A DNA stretch of 64,000 nucleotides from Pseudomonas violetae (GTDB lineage Bacteria; Pseudomonadota; Gammaproteobacteria; Pseudomonadales; Pseudomonadaceae), in the NCBI RefSeq assembly GCF_023072615.1, contig NZ_JAKNRW010000005.1, positions 186,001-250,000 of the forward strand, in the 5' to 3' direction. Both the position numbers and the translations under genes were made by a program. The stretch's first letter is position 1. The number at the start of each line of letters is the position of its first letter. The notes beneath the pieces were generated by a model, which saw only the letters and a list, made by a program, of their open reading frames with translations, was not told the origin of the DNA and did not search any database. Below, piece by piece: positions 53,363-63,386 of the stretch.

Positions 53363-54445
53363 ATGAACTCGTCCGTCTCCGCTCTGCCGCTGTCCCCCCT
53401 GAGCCCTGCCAACGAAGCGCTGACCCTGCGCCTGCCCAGCTCGTTGCAACTCAAGCAGCAATTGCCCCTCAGCACCGCCCTGACCCAGCAAGTTGCCGCC
53501 CACCGCGATGCCGTCCGCGCGATCCTCAACGGTGAAGACTCCCGTTTGTTGGTGATCGTCGGCCCCTGCTCGATTCATGACCCACAGGCCGCCCTCGAAT
53601 ACGCCGCCCACCTTGCACGCATGGCCGCTGACGTCAGCGACGAAATGCTGCTGGTGATGCGCGCCTACGTTGAAAAACCGCGCACCACCGTTGGCTGGAA
53701 AGGCCTGGCCTACGATCCCAAACTGGATGGCAGCGATGACATGGCTGGCGGCCTCACGCTGTCGCGGGAGTTGATGCGCGAAATGCTGCGACTCGGTTTG
53801 CCGATCGCCACCGAGCTATTGCAACCCATGGCGGCAGGTTACTTCGATGACCTGTTAAGTTGGGTGGCCATTGGCGCACGCACCACCGAGTCGCAGATTC
53901 ACCGGGAAATGGCCAGCGGCCTGGGCATGCCGGTCGGGTTCAAGAACGGCACCGATGGCGGCGTCGGCGTTGCCAGCGACGCGATGCGCTCGGCCGCCCA
54001 CCCACACCGTCACTTCGGCGTCGACAGCCAGGGGCACCCGGCAATCATCCAGACCCCGGGCAACCCGGATACCCATCTGGTATTGCGTGGCGGTCATCGC
54101 GGCCCGAACTACGATCGAGCCAGTGTGGCCCAGGTAAACAGCGACCTGAACCGCCTGAAGATCCCGGCCCGGGTCATGGTCGACTGCAGCCACGCCAACA
54201 GCGGCAAGGATCCACTGCGGCAACCGGCGGTATTCAATGAAGTGCTCGAACAACGCCTGCAAGGTGATCGTTCGCTGATTGGGATGATGATCGAAAGCCA
54301 TCTGCTTGAAGGCTGCCAGCCACTGGGCTCGGCCCTGCGTTATGGCGTGTCGGTCACGGACGGGTGCCTGGGCTGGAACGCGACCGAGCAATTGCTGCGC
54401 GAAGCGGTGCAGCGCCTCAGGGCTCGGCGTGACATTGCGATATAA
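53363..54445 (+). CDS. 3-deoxy-7-phosphoheptulonate (DAHP) synthase, class I
   Basis: A 360-residue TIM-barrel enzyme condensing phosphoenolpyruvate and erythrose-4-phosphate, the first step of the shikimate pathway. Motifs: VIVGPCSIHDP, RAYVEKPRTTVGWKG (PEP/E4P binding), GARTTESQIHREMASGLG, GFKNGTDGG and the metal/substrate VDCSHANSGKDP. It belongs to the AroF/AroG/AroH type; which amino acid inhibits it cannot be told. AGGA precedes the ATG at 53363. It follows two aromatic leader peptides and an attenuator, so it is probably controlled by aromatic amino acid supply. Confidence 0.93.
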   Translation: MNSSVSALPLSPLSPANEALTLRLPSSLQLKQQLPLSTALTQQVAAHRDAVRAILNGEDSRLLVIVGPCSIHDPQAALEYAAHLARMAADVSDEMLLVMRAYVEKPRTTVGWKGLAYDPKLDGSDDMAGGLTLSRELMREMLRLGLPIATELLQPMAAGYFDDLLSWVAIGARTTESQIHREMASGLGMPVGFKNGTDGGVGVASDAMRSAAHPHRHFGVDSQGHPAIIQTPGNPDTHLVLRGGHRGPNYDRASVAQVNSDLNRLKIPARVMVDCSHANSGKDPLRQPAVFNEVLEQRLQGDRSLIGMMIESHLLEGCQPLGSALRYGVSVTDGCLGWNATEQLLREAVQRLRARRDIAI

Positions 54446-54448
54446 GAA

Positions 54449-54483
54449 ACGGGGGCATGTTTACTGACGCCCCCGCAATTTTT
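54449..54483 (+). terminator. Terminator of DAHP synthase gene
   Basis: CGGGGGC / GCCCCCG stem with a 12-base loop and CAATTTTT tail, immediately after the stop codon. Confidence 0.85.
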
Positions 54484-54608
54484 CTCACCTCGCCAAATCC
54501 TTTTTCCGCAACAGAGCGCGGCCTTTTCAGACAGCTCGCCTCGCAGCAGTGCATTAGAGTGGGCCGCAGGACACGTCCCGACACTCGCGTAACAAAAGGA
54601 ATCCACAC

Positions 54609-55490
54609 ATGCAACGGAATGCACAGACCCACTACCCGATCCTGCTGGTCCACGGGCTTTTCGGCTTTGATAAAATCGGCCCGTTCGAACACTTCCACGA
54701 CATTCGGCCCGCACTCTTGGGCGCGGGCGCCAGGGTGTTTGTCCCGCACCTGTCTGCCAGCCACAGCAACGAAGCCCGAGGTGAACAGTTGCTGGCGCAA
54801 ATTCAAAGGGTGCTCGACGGCACCGGGGTGAAAAAGGTCAATCTCATCGGCCACAGCCAGGGCGCACTGGCCGCGCGCTACGCCGCCGCAGTGAACCCTC
54901 GGGTGGTTGCGTCGGTCACCTCCGTCAGTGGTCCCAATCACGGCTCAGAACTGGCGGATTGCCTGCGCAACGCGCTCACGCCCGGGCGCCTGCCGGAGCA
55001 GGTGGCCGAGACTATCGCGAGCTTGTTTGCCGACTTCCTCTCTGTGCTCAGTGGCAAACCCGAAATGCCACAGAACGCCGTCGCGGCGCTAAACGCACTG
55101 ACTACCGAGGGCGTTGCTGCGTTTAACCGCAAGTACCCCCAAGGTTTGCCCGATACCTGGGGCGGGATGGGCCGCGAAGTCGTTGCAGGGGTTCGCTACT
55201 TTTCCTGGAGCGGCACCGTGCAGGGCAACCTGATCGAAGCCGGGCGCAATGCGCTGGACCCGCTGCACATCTTTTCCCGGGCCCTCTCCCGCTACTTCAC
55301 CAAGGAAATCGATCAGAACGACGGCATGGTCGGTCGCTACAGCTCTCACCTGGGTAAAGTGATACGTTCCGACTACCCGATGGATCACCTGTATGCCATT
55401 AACCAGACCGCAGGACGCGTGAGCAAAGGCGTCGACCCCGTCGAGTTGTATGTGCAGCATGCACAACGGCTGCGCAAGGCCGGCGTGTAG
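54609..55490 (+). CDS. Triacylglycerol lipase, family I.1-like, without signal peptide
   Basis: A 293-residue alpha/beta hydrolase. It has the oxyanion stretch [14 protein letters not shown], the nucleophile elbow GHSQG (about residues 80-84), a catalytic-acid region near DQNDGMVGR and a His in [11 protein letters not shown]. Similar to true Pseudomonas lipases of family I.1, but it begins directly at the first beta strand ([19 protein letters not shown]) with no signal peptide, and no foldase (lif) gene follows. Some P. fluorescens lipases are known with this form. Likely intracellular or exported unconventionally. Confidence 0.88.
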   Translation: MQRNAQTHYPILLVHGLFGFDKIGPFEHFHDIRPALLGAGARVFVPHLSASHSNEARGEQLLAQIQRVLDGTGVKKVNLIGHSQGALAARYAAAVNPRVVASVTSVSGPNHGSELADCLRNALTPGRLPEQVAETIASLFADFLSVLSGKPEMPQNAVAALNALTTEGVAAFNRKYPQGLPDTWGGMGREVVAGVRYFSWSGTVQGNLIEAGRNALDPLHIFSRALSRYFTKEIDQNDGMVGRYSSHLGKVIRSDYPMDHLYAINQTAGRVSKGVDPVELYVQHAQRLRKAGV

Positions 55491-55572
55491 GACCGATTGA
55501 ACTTTGAGAAGAAATGGGCCACTGAATCCGGTAGGCTCACCACTTTACTGAACATTGATTGGAGTTTTACCC

Positions 55573-55854
55573 ATGCCTAAAGCCACTGCCCGTCACATCC
55601 TCGTTGCCAGCGAAGCCAAGTGCAACGAACTGAAAACCCAGATCGAGGGCGGCGCAGACTTCGCCGAAGTCGCCAAATCCAATTCCACTTGCCCTTCCAG
55701 CCGCCAGGGCGGCGACCTCGGTTCGTTCGGCCCGGGCCAGATGGTCAAGGAGTTCGACACCGTAGTATTCAGCGCACCGATCAACGTGGTGCAAGGTCCG
55801 GTCAAGACCCAGTTTGGCTACCACCTGCTGGAAGTGACCAGCCGCCAGGACTGA
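55573..55854 (+). CDS. ppiC: Parvulin-type peptidyl-prolyl isomerase
   Basis: A 93-residue single-domain parvulin, nearly identical in layout to E. coli PpiC (Par10). Active-site features: ARHILVASEAKCNEL, the Cys in STCPSSRQGGDLGSFGPGQM, and VKTQFGYHLLEV at the end. No signal peptide, so cytosolic. GGAG lies 9 bases before the ATG at 55573. It is followed by a terminator. Confidence 0.95.
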   Translation: MPKATARHILVASEAKCNELKTQIEGGADFAEVAKSNSTCPSSRQGGDLGSFGPGQMVKEFDTVVFSAPINVVQGPVKTQFGYHLLEVTSRQD

Positions 55855-55875
55855 TCAGTCCGCGCAGCTTGTACG

Positions 55876-55909
55876 ACGACGGCCCGCCCTTTGGTGGGCC
55901 GTTGTGTTT
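55876..55909 (+). terminator. Terminator of ppiC
   Basis: ACGACGGCCCGCC / GGTGGGCCGTTGT stem followed by GTTTG, 21 bases after the ppiC stop. Confidence 0.8.
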
Positions 55910-55990
55910 GGGACGATTAATTCGGCTGGCGAGGGATGCGCCGCTAGCGTACAAATTACGGTTATCGACCACCCGCTTCTAAGGCTGACA

Positions 55991-57859
55991 ATGCGACTGG
56001 CTTTCCCTACTGTGTTATTCACTGCCATGGCCCTGTTGATCGGCGGCGCTGGTGTGAATGCAGCACCGCAACATGCGCTGACCGTGTACGGTGAACCGGC
56101 CAAGTATCCCTCCAGTTTCAGTCATTTTGCCTACACTAACCCACTCGCTCCAAAGGGCGGCACCCTGCGACGTTCGGCGATCGAGATCGGCCACTTCGAC
56201 CACATACTTCCGTACATCGACAAGGGCATCGGCGTCTCGCAGATCGACGGCATGCTCTACTCTCCCCTCGCGCAGCGTTCGATGGACGAGCCCTATACCG
56301 TGTATGGCCTGGTAGCGCAGCAGATGGAACGCTCCGATGACGGGTTGTCCCTGCGTTTCTACCTGAACCCCAAAGCACGCTTCGCCGATGGCACACCCAT
56401 CACTGCTGCAGACGTGCGCTACACCTTTGACCTGCTGATGACCCAAGGCAGCCTGCGTTACCGCACCCAGTTTGCCGACGTCAAAGGGGTCGAGATCGAA
56501 TCGCCGCTGACGGTTCGGTTCGATTTCAAGAACAACGAGAACCGCACCCTGCCCTTGGACATCGCCACCCTGCCGGTGCTGCCCGAGCACTGGTGGAAGA
56601 CTCGGGACTTCGCCGGTGGCGGCGGTTACGAGCCCCCGCTGGGTAGCGGCCCCTACAGGGTCGGCAAAGTCGACTCCGGACGCAGCATCACTTTCGAGCG
56701 CAACCCCGGCTGGTGGGGCAAGGACTTGCCGGTAAGTCGCGGCCTGTACAATTTCGACCATTTCAGCATTGAGTATTTTGGTGATACCGACGTGGCCCGA
56801 CAGGTGTTGCGCGGCGGCGCCTATGACTACAACCGCGAGTTTTCCGCCACTGGTTACTCCATCGGCTATGACAGCCCCGCCCTGCGTGACGGCCGCTTGC
56901 AAAAAGCCCACCTGGCCACCCAGGCTCCACAGCCGAGCCAGGGTTTCGTGTTCAATCTGCAAAACCCGATGTTTCAGGATCGGCGCACGCGCCAGGCGCT
57001 GGCCATGCTCTGGGATTTCGAATGGAGCAACCGGCAGATGATGCGCAACCTGTACATCCGCCAGCAGAGCTTCTTCTCCAACACCGAGCTAGCCGCGCGG
57101 CTTCTGCCCGATGCCGCAGAACTGGCGATACTCCAACCGCTACGCGGGCAGATACCCGACGAAGTGTTCAGCCAGGTGTTCGAAGCCCCGAAAACCGATG
57201 GCAGCGGGGTGATTCGCGACAAACAGCTGCAGGCCCTGGACCTGCTTGAACAGGCCGGCTGGAAACCCGAGGGCGATCAACTGGTGAACGCCGAAGGCAA
57301 GCCGCTGAGCTTCACCTTCCTTGTTAGTCAGAACGGCATGGACCGTTTGCTGCTGCCTTACAAGCGCACGCTGAAACAGATCGGCATCGACCTAAACATC
57401 CGTCGCATTGATGCCTCCCAATACGTCAACCGCCTCATGAGCCGCGATTACGACATGATCGTCACCGGCTACCCGGTCACTACTTCACCCGGCGGCGAGC
57501 TGCTCAACTATTTCGGCTCGGCTTCGGCCAACGACCCGGGTGCCAATAACTACATGGTGCTGAAGAACCCGGCGGTGGACACCCTGATCAACGGCCTGAT
57601 CCGCGCCTCGACCCAGACCGACATGCTGCGCTATGCCCATGCCCTGGACCGGGTGCTGCAGTGGAACTACTACTGGATCCCCAACTATTACCCGCCGGGC
57701 ACGTCCACCGTCTGGTGGAATCGTTTCGGCATGCCCAACGAGCAGGCCAGCAATGACGAAGCGATCGAAAGCTGGTGGGAAATGAGCACCACGCCCCTGA
57801 CCAACCAACAGATGACCGCCGAGCGCATCAGCCGCAGCAAACCCGGAGGGCCGCACTGA
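55991..57859 (+). CDS. yejA: Peptide ABC transporter substrate-binding protein YejA
   Basis: A 622-residue periplasmic SBP_bac_5 protein. The signal peptide is [20 protein letters not shown], ending near VNA/AP. The start of the mature part ([19 protein letters not shown]) and [40 protein letters not shown] are typical of YejA, which feeds microcin-C-like and other peptides. AAGG precedes the ATG at 55991. Its stop overlaps the yejB start (TGATG). Confidence 0.93.
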   Translation: MRLAFPTVLFTAMALLIGGAGVNAAPQHALTVYGEPAKYPSSFSHFAYTNPLAPKGGTLRRSAIEIGHFDHILPYIDKGIGVSQIDGMLYSPLAQRSMDEPYTVYGLVAQQMERSDDGLSLRFYLNPKARFADGTPITAADVRYTFDLLMTQGSLRYRTQFADVKGVEIESPLTVRFDFKNNENRTLPLDIATLPVLPEHWWKTRDFAGGGGYEPPLGSGPYRVGKVDSGRSITFERNPGWWGKDLPVSRGLYNFDHFSIEYFGDTDVARQVLRGGAYDYNREFSATGYSIGYDSPALRDGRLQKAHLATQAPQPSQGFVFNLQNPMFQDRRTRQALAMLWDFEWSNRQMMRNLYIRQQSFFSNTELAARLLPDAAELAILQPLRGQIPDEVFSQVFEAPKTDGSGVIRDKQLQALDLLEQAGWKPEGDQLVNAEGKPLSFTFLVSQNGMDRLLLPYKRTLKQIGIDLNIRRIDASQYVNRLMSRDYDMIVTGYPVTTSPGGELLNYFGSASANDPGANNYMVLKNPAVDTLINGLIRASTQTDMLRYAHALDRVLQWNYYWIPNYYPPGTSTVWWNRFGMPNEQASNDEAIESWWEMSTTPLTNQQMTAERISRSKPGGPH

Positions 57860-58920
57860 TGTGGGCTTACACGTTACGGCGGTTGCTGCTGATCATTCCA
57901 ACGCTGGTGATTATTCTGCTGGTCAACTTCGTCATCGTTCAGGCAGCACCTGGCGGCCCGGTAGAACAAGCTATCGCGCAGCTGCAAGGCATCGGCGGTG
58001 GGAGTGTCGGCGGCGGTTCCGGAGAGGCACCGTCAGTTACTTCGCGGGCCAGTCGCGGGCTTGATCCGCAATTGATCAAGGAGATCGAAAAACAGTACGG
58101 TTTCGACAAACCGGCCCATGAGCGGCTGTGGCTGATGCTCACCAGCTATGCGCGCCTGGACTTTGGCAAGAGCTTTTTCCGCGGTGCCACGGTCACCGAC
58201 CTGATCTTGGAAAAGATGCCGGTTACCATTTCCCTGGGCCTATGGGCCACGCTGATCACCTACCTGGTGTCGATCCCACTGGGCATTCGCAAAGCGGTGC
58301 ACCATGGCAGCCATTTCGACATCTGGAGCAGCACCGCGATCATCATCGGCTATGCAATGCCGGCGTTCCTGTTCGCCATGTTCCTGATCGTCATGTTCGC
58401 CGGTGGCACCTCACTGAATTGGTTTCCGGTGCGCGGCCTGGTCTCGGACAACTTCCAATCGCTGTCCACCATGGGCAAGATCGCCGACTACTTCTGGCAT
58501 CTGGTGCTACCGGTGACGGCTCTGGTCATTGGCGGATTCGCCACCCTGACCATCCTGACCAAGAACTCCTTTCTCAACGAAATCACCCGCCAATACGTGG
58601 TCACGGCCCGCGCTAAGGGCATGAGCGAGCGCCGAGTGCTGTACGGCCATGTGTTTCGCAACGCCATGCTGCTGGTGGTCTCGGGCATTCCCCAGGCGTT
58701 CATCAGCGTGTTCTTCGCCGGCTCGCTGCTGATCGAGGTGATTTTCTCTCTAGACGGTCTAGGCCGCATGAGTTACGAAGCCGCCGTTTCGCGGGACTAT
58801 CCGGTGGTCTTCGGCTCACTGTTCATCTTTACCCTGTTCGGCCTGCTGATAAAGCTGATCGGCGACCTGTGCTACACCCTGGTCGACCCGCGCATCGACT
58901 TCGCCGCGAGGAACGCCTGA
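57859..58920 (+). CDS. yejB: Peptide ABC transporter permease YejB
   Basis: A 353-residue inner-membrane permease, DppB class. It opens with [20 protein letters not shown] and has an early [13 protein letters not shown] loop. The ABC loop reads [20 protein letters not shown], the contact with YejF. An insert rich in Gly/Ser ([14 protein letters not shown]) after the first segment is a YejB hallmark. Overlaps yejA and yejE by TGATG junctions. Confidence 0.94.
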   Translation: MWAYTLRRLLLIIPTLVIILLVNFVIVQAAPGGPVEQAIAQLQGIGGGSVGGGSGEAPSVTSRASRGLDPQLIKEIEKQYGFDKPAHERLWLMLTSYARLDFGKSFFRGATVTDLILEKMPVTISLGLWATLITYLVSIPLGIRKAVHHGSHFDIWSSTAIIIGYAMPAFLFAMFLIVMFAGGTSLNWFPVRGLVSDNFQSLSTMGKIADYFWHLVLPVTALVIGGFATLTILTKNSFLNEITRQYVVTARAKGMSERRVLYGHVFRNAMLLVVSGIPQAFISVFFAGSLLIEVIFSLDGLGRMSYEAAVSRDYPVVFGSLFIFTLFGLLIKLIGDLCYTLVDPRIDFAARNA

Positions 58921-59942
58921 TGTTCAAGCTCTCGCCGCTAGGTCGTCGCCGCTTCGAACGTTTTCGCAAGAATCGTCGCGGCTGGTGGTCCTTATGGCTG
59001 TTCATTGGCCTGTTCCTGCTGACCCTGGGGGGCGAACTGATCGCCAATGACAGGCCGCTGCTGGTGAGTTACCAGGGCGAACTGTATTTCCCGGCTTTCA
59101 AGCGGCATACCGAGCAGGAGTTCGGCGGACAGCTGCCCTTCCAGGCGGATTACCGCAGCGAGTATGTGCAGAAGCTGATCGAGAAAGACGGCGGCTGGAT
59201 GCTGTTCCCGCCCATCCCTTTCAGCGCTGACACGCCCAATTACGAGCTGAGCAAACCCGCCCCCAGCCCTCCTTCGAGCGTGAACTGGCTGGGCACTGAC
59301 GACCAGGCTCGCGATGTGCTGGCACGGGTGATTTTCGGCGCACGGGTGTCAATTCTGTTCGCCCTGATGTTGACCGTGGTCAGCGCGCTCATCGGCGTTG
59401 CCGCCGGCGCCTTGCAGGGCTATTACGGTGGCTGGGTGGACTTGATCGGCCAACGCTTGCTGGAGGTGTGGTCCGGGTTGCCGGTACTGTACCTGCTGAT
59501 CATTCTCTCGGGTTTCGTCGAGCCGAATTTCTGGTGGCTGCTGGGGATCATGGCGCTGTTCTCCTGGCTGGCCCTGGTGGACGTGGTGCGTGCCGAGTTC
59601 CTGCGGGGGCGTAACCTGGAGTACGTCAAGGCTGCGCGAGCACTGGGGCTGACTGATCGAAAGGTCATCGTGCGACACATCCTCCCCAACGCCATGAATG
59701 CGACACTGAGCTACCTGCCCTTTATTCTGACCGGCGCGATTTCAACACTCACGGCCCTGGACTTCCTCGGTTTCGGCATGCCCGCCGGTAGTGCGTCCCT
59801 GGGTGAACTGATCGGCCAGGGCAAGCAGAACCTGCAGGCACCCTGGCTCGGGTTAACGGCATTTTTCACCCTGGCGCTGATTCTTTCCCTGTTGGTGTTT
59901 ATCGGCGAGGCACTGCGCGATGCATTTGATCCCCGGTCCTGA
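58920..59942 (+). CDS. yejE: Peptide ABC transporter permease YejE
   Basis: A 340-residue DppC-class permease. The basic N-terminus (LSPLGRRRFERFRKNRRGWW) leads to the first membrane segment; a long periplasmic loop contains SVNWLGTDDQARDVLARVIF. The ABC loop is LEYVKAARALGLTDRKVIVR. Partner of YejB; TGATG overlap before and 22 bases to yejF. Confidence 0.94.
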   Translation: MFKLSPLGRRRFERFRKNRRGWWSLWLFIGLFLLTLGGELIANDRPLLVSYQGELYFPAFKRHTEQEFGGQLPFQADYRSEYVQKLIEKDGGWMLFPPIPFSADTPNYELSKPAPSPPSSVNWLGTDDQARDVLARVIFGARVSILFALMLTVVSALIGVAAGALQGYYGGWVDLIGQRLLEVWSGLPVLYLLIILSGFVEPNFWWLLGIMALFSWLALVDVVRAEFLRGRNLEYVKAARALGLTDRKVIVRHILPNAMNATLSYLPFILTGAISTLTALDFLGFGMPAGSASLGELIGQGKQNLQAPWLGLTAFFTLALILSLLVFIGEALRDAFDPRS

Positions 59943-59964
59943 TCCACGATCCTGAGAAGCGAAT

Positions 59965-61542
59965 ATGAGTAACCTGATCGAAATCCGTGACCTCAGTGTC
60001 GCCTTCAGCGGGCAGGCCGTGGTGCGTAACCTGTCCCTGGACATCCGCCCCGGCGAATGCCTGGCACTGGTGGGCGAGTCCGGCTGCGGCAAATCGGTGA
60101 CCGCGCACTCCATCCTGCAACTGCTGCCAGAGACCGGCACCGAGACCAGCGGCAGTATCCGTTATCACGGCAAGGAGTTGCTCGGCGCCGACCCCAGGGT
60201 GCTGCGCGAATTACGCGGCAACCGGATCGCGATGATCTTCCAGGAGCCGATGACTTCGCTCAACCCCCTGCACAGTATCGAGAAGCAGATCGGCGAAACG
60301 CTCCTGCTGCACAAGGGCCTGACCGGCAAACCGGCTCAGGCACGCATCCTTGAGTTGCTGCAACTGGTGGGCATTCAAAAACCCGGGGAGCGGCTCAAGT
60401 CCTACCCGCACCAGCTGTCTGGTGGTCAACGGCAGCGGGTGATGATCGCCATGGCCCTGGCCTGCGAACCGCAGTTACTGATCGCTGACGAACCCACCAC
60501 GGCGCTCGATGTCACGGTACAGCGCAAGATCCTGCTGCTGCTCAAATCCCTGCAGCAGCGACTGGGCATGTCCTTGCTGCTGATCAGCCACGATTTGAAC
60601 CTGGTGCGCAGCATCGCCCAGCGCGTATGTGTCATGAAGGCCGGGGAGATCGTTGAACAGGCGCCCTGCGAGACCCTCTTCACTGAGCCGAAACACCCTT
60701 ACAGCTGCGAGCTGCTGAACGCCGAGCCGGAGGGCGAAGCATTGCCCCGGGATGAGCGCGAGAATGTGCTGGAAGTTGATGGCCTGAGCGTGAAGTTTGT
60801 GCTGGCCGGCGGGCTTTTCCAGCGAAAGACCTATCTGCACGCCGTCGATGGCATCAGCCTGAACATCCAGCGCGGCAAGACCTTGGGCATTGTCGGCGAG
60901 TCGGGCTCGGGCAAGTCGACATTGGGTCAGGCGATCCTGCGCCTGCTCGAGTCCGAAGGCAGCATTCGCTTTCAGGGCGAGGCGCTGGACGGCCTCACGC
61001 AAAAACAGATGCGCCCGTGGCGCAAGAAAATGCAGGTGGTGTTCCAGGACCCCTTCGGTAGCCTGAGCCCACGAATGTCGGTGGCACAGATCATCAGCGA
61101 AGGTCTCGAAGTGCACAGCCAACTGACCCCTGATGAATGCAAGGCCGAGGTGATCCGGGCGCTGGAAGAAGTCGGCCTTGACCCGCAAAGCCGCCATCGT
61201 TATCCCCATGAATTCTCTGGTGGCCAGCGCCAACGCATCGCTATTGCCCGGGCACTGGTGCTGAAACCGGCGCTGATCCTGCTGGACGAACCGACCTCGG
61301 CACTGGATCGCACCGTACAAAAACAAGTGGTCGTCCTGCTGCGTCAGCTCCAGGAAAAACATGGCTTGACGTACATGTTCATCAGCCATGACCTGGCCGT
61401 AGTACGCGCGCTGGCGCACGATATGATCGTGATTAAGGACGGCAAGGTGGTCGAACGTGGGGCGAGCCATGAGGTGTTCGATTCGCCACAACATCCTTAT
61501 ACCAAGGAGTTGTTGGCTGCGGCGCTGCTTGGGGCCACATGA
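59965..61542 (+). CDS. yejF: Peptide ABC transporter ATP-binding protein YejF (fused double ATPase)
   Basis: A 525-residue protein with two oligopeptide-type ABC ATPase domains in one chain. First: [45 protein letters not shown]. Second: [43 protein letters not shown]. Each is followed by the oligopeptide C-terminal motif ([14 protein letters not shown] and [13 protein letters not shown]). Both ATP sites look complete. Last gene of yejABEF. Confidence 0.95.
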   Translation: MSNLIEIRDLSVAFSGQAVVRNLSLDIRPGECLALVGESGCGKSVTAHSILQLLPETGTETSGSIRYHGKELLGADPRVLRELRGNRIAMIFQEPMTSLNPLHSIEKQIGETLLLHKGLTGKPAQARILELLQLVGIQKPGERLKSYPHQLSGGQRQRVMIAMALACEPQLLIADEPTTALDVTVQRKILLLLKSLQQRLGMSLLLISHDLNLVRSIAQRVCVMKAGEIVEQAPCETLFTEPKHPYSCELLNAEPEGEALPRDERENVLEVDGLSVKFVLAGGLFQRKTYLHAVDGISLNIQRGKTLGIVGESGSGKSTLGQAILRLLESEGSIRFQGEALDGLTQKQMRPWRKKMQVVFQDPFGSLSPRMSVAQIISEGLEVHSQLTPDECKAEVIRALEEVGLDPQSRHRYPHEFSGGQRQRIAIARALVLKPALILLDEPTSALDRTVQKQVVVLLRQLQEKHGLTYMFISHDLAVVRALAHDMIVIKDGKVVERGASHEVFDSPQHPYTKELLAAALLGAT

Positions 61543-61574
61543 ATGGGTGCATGCCTTGAGACTGAGCCGCAGCC

Positions 61575-61649
61575 ATCGCGGGCAAGCTCGCTCCCACAAG
61601 AGACCTGTTTCGCCAACGAATTCCCTGTGGAAGCGGGCTTGCTCGCGAA
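61575..61649. repeat. REPIN between yejF and the sigma-54 regulator
   Basis: Inverted arms ATCGCGGGCAAGCTCGCTCC and GGAAGCGGGCTTGCTCGCGA, slightly degenerate, with about 35 bases between. It fills most of the gap between two genes on the same strand and probably isolates them. Confidence 0.8.
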
Positions 61650-61689
61650 GAGGCCTGAACAGCCACCGCATATTCTGGATTAGAACCCC

Positions 61690-63105
61690 ATGAACTCCAC
61701 CGAAAGCCTCAAGGACTACCAGCGCGTGCGCCTGCTGGCGATCCGTTCGCTGTTCGAAATCATCGAGCAGTCGAGCGAAGGCACGGTCATCGTCGACCGC
61801 GATGCCAACATCGTCTGGATGAACGAGCGCTACGCCCGACGGTTTGGCCTGGATTCGGCTGAAGTGGCGATCGGCAAGCCGTGCGAAAGCGTGATCCCTG
61901 GCAGCCTGCTGCGTGAAGTGGTGCGCACCGGCCGGCCGATTCTGCTCGACATGCAGGACACCCCCAAGGAGCCGCTGGTGGTTATGCGCCTGCCGATCCA
62001 TGACGACACCGGCGTGGTGATCGGCGCCATCGGCTTTGCGCTGTTCGACGAATTACGCAGCCTTTCGCCGATGCTCAAACGCTACATGAGCATGCAGGAG
62101 GAACTCGCCTCGACGCGCTCGCTGCTGCGGGCACGCCAAAGCAAATACAACTTTGCCCACTTCATCGGTACCAGCACCGCGACCCTCGAGGTCAAACGCC
62201 GCGCCCGTCGCGGTGCCAGCGCCGATTCCCCAGTGCTATTGCTCGGCGAAACCGGCACCGGCAAGGAATTGCTCGCCCAGGCGATCCACGGCGCATCACC
62301 CCGGGCGCACAAAGCCTTCGTCAGTATCAACAGCGCGGCCATCCCCGAAGCATTGCTGGAAGCCGAATTCTTTGGCACCGCACCGGGTGCGTTCACTGGC
62401 GCGGATCGCAAGGGCCGCCTCGGCAAGTTGCAGCTGGCTCAAGGAGGCACGCTGTTCCTCGATGAGATAGGTGATATGCCGCTGCCCTTGCAGAGCAAAT
62501 TGCTGCGGGTGCTTCAGGAGAAGGAATTCGAGCCAGTAGGCTCCAACGAAATGATCCAGAGCGACGTTCGCGTCATCGCCGCGACCTCAACTGACCTGGA
62601 AGCGGCGATCAAGCGCGGCGAGTTTCGTGCAGACCTGTATTACCGCCTCAATGTCCTGCCGATCCATGTGCCACCCCTGCGTGATCGACTCGACGACCTG
62701 CCAGCGCTCAGCGAGGCGATCCTGGAGGAGCTGCGCAGCCAGCATGAACTCAACCACGAGGCGCTGGGGCTATTGGCGCAACACGCCTGGCCGGGGAATA
62801 TTCGTGAACTGCGCAATGTGCTGGAGCGTGCGGCATTGCTCAGTGATGATTTGATCCTCGACGCGCAGCAGATACGCGCGGCGATCGGTACGTTTACGCC
62901 CGTGGCGCGCACGGCGCAGCGGGTGATCGAGTCGGTTGCGCATGAAACGTTCAGTGAGGCGCGCGAACGGTTTGACCGACAACTGATTGAATCGGCCCTC
63001 GCGCAATGTGCTGGCAAGGTGACTGCAGCGGCGGCGAGATTGGGATTGGGGCGGTCGACGCTGTACAAGAAGATGGTGGCTTTAGGTATTGCAGAGTCCA
63101 AATAA
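61690..63105 (+). CDS. hbcR: Sigma-54-dependent activator, HbcR-like (PAS-AAA+-Fis)
   Basis: A 471-residue enhancer-binding protein. It has an N-terminal PAS domain (about 20-125, SSEGTVIVDRDANIVWMNER), AAA+ core with Walker A GETGTGKE, the sigma-54 contact loop GAFTGA, Walker B GTLFLDEIGDM and an Arg finger region (FRADLYYRLNVLPI), then a Fis HTH (AAAARLGLGRSTLYKKMVAL). It precedes a GntP-family permease with a sigma-54 promoter. The pair resembles PA2005-PA2004 of P. aeruginosa, where HbcR controls 3-hydroxybutyrate use (from memory). The family assignment is firm, the name less so. Confidence 0.78.
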   Translation: MNSTESLKDYQRVRLLAIRSLFEIIEQSSEGTVIVDRDANIVWMNERYARRFGLDSAEVAIGKPCESVIPGSLLREVVRTGRPILLDMQDTPKEPLVVMRLPIHDDTGVVIGAIGFALFDELRSLSPMLKRYMSMQEELASTRSLLRARQSKYNFAHFIGTSTATLEVKRRARRGASADSPVLLLGETGTGKELLAQAIHGASPRAHKAFVSINSAAIPEALLEAEFFGTAPGAFTGADRKGRLGKLQLAQGGTLFLDEIGDMPLPLQSKLLRVLQEKEFEPVGSNEMIQSDVRVIAATSTDLEAAIKRGEFRADLYYRLNVLPIHVPPLRDRLDDLPALSEAILEELRSQHELNHEALGLLAQHAWPGNIRELRNVLERAALLSDDLILDAQQIRAAIGTFTPVARTAQRVIESVAHETFSEARERFDRQLIESALAQCAGKVTAAAARLGLGRSTLYKKMVALGIAESK

Positions 63106-63133
63106 AGAGACTTTTGTCTCTATAGGGAGACAA
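63106..63133. promoter_or_regulatory. Inverted repeats, candidate enhancer sites for the sigma-54 activator
   Basis: Starting at the base after the regulator's stop codon, AGAGAC-TTTT-GTCTCT (63106-63121) overlaps TTGTCTC-N6-GAGACAA (63114-63133), both perfect dyads sharing one arm. A further GAGACAA half-site is at 63249-63255. They lie about 60-210 bases upstream of the sigma-54 promoter, suitable for an upstream activating sequence. Confidence 0.6.
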
Positions 63134-63316
63134 CCGCATTTCAGCGCTGCAGGCTGCTTCCTACACTTCATCTCCTTGACAATCTGCGCAGCGCTGAAAC
63201 CGGCTCGTTAGTAAAAAGGCCCTGAAAATCCAATAAAATCTCAAAACAGAGACAAAACTGTCCACCAACACTAAAGAATTAAAGAAATATCCTTATATTT
63301 CAATGCGTTGTTGGTT

Positions 63317-63331
63317 TGGCACAGATCTGGC
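63317..63331 (+). promoter_or_regulatory. Sigma-54 promoter of the GntP permease gene
   Basis: TGGCAC-N5-TGGC with the -24 GG and -12 GC separated by exactly 10 bases, the invariant sigma-54 spacing. The -24 element is perfect and the -12 has G for T in TTGC. It lies 56 bases before the ATG. Confidence 0.7.
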
Positions 63332-63386
63332 TATAGCCCTCTCCACACGCTTCACCCCAAAAAAATAACAATCCAGGAGACACACC

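Noticed and set aside
60475..62001. A 508-codon open frame opposite yejF and the sigma-54 regulator
   Set aside because: Shadow of high-GC coding sequence; it runs through a REPIN and spans two genes with complete motifs.
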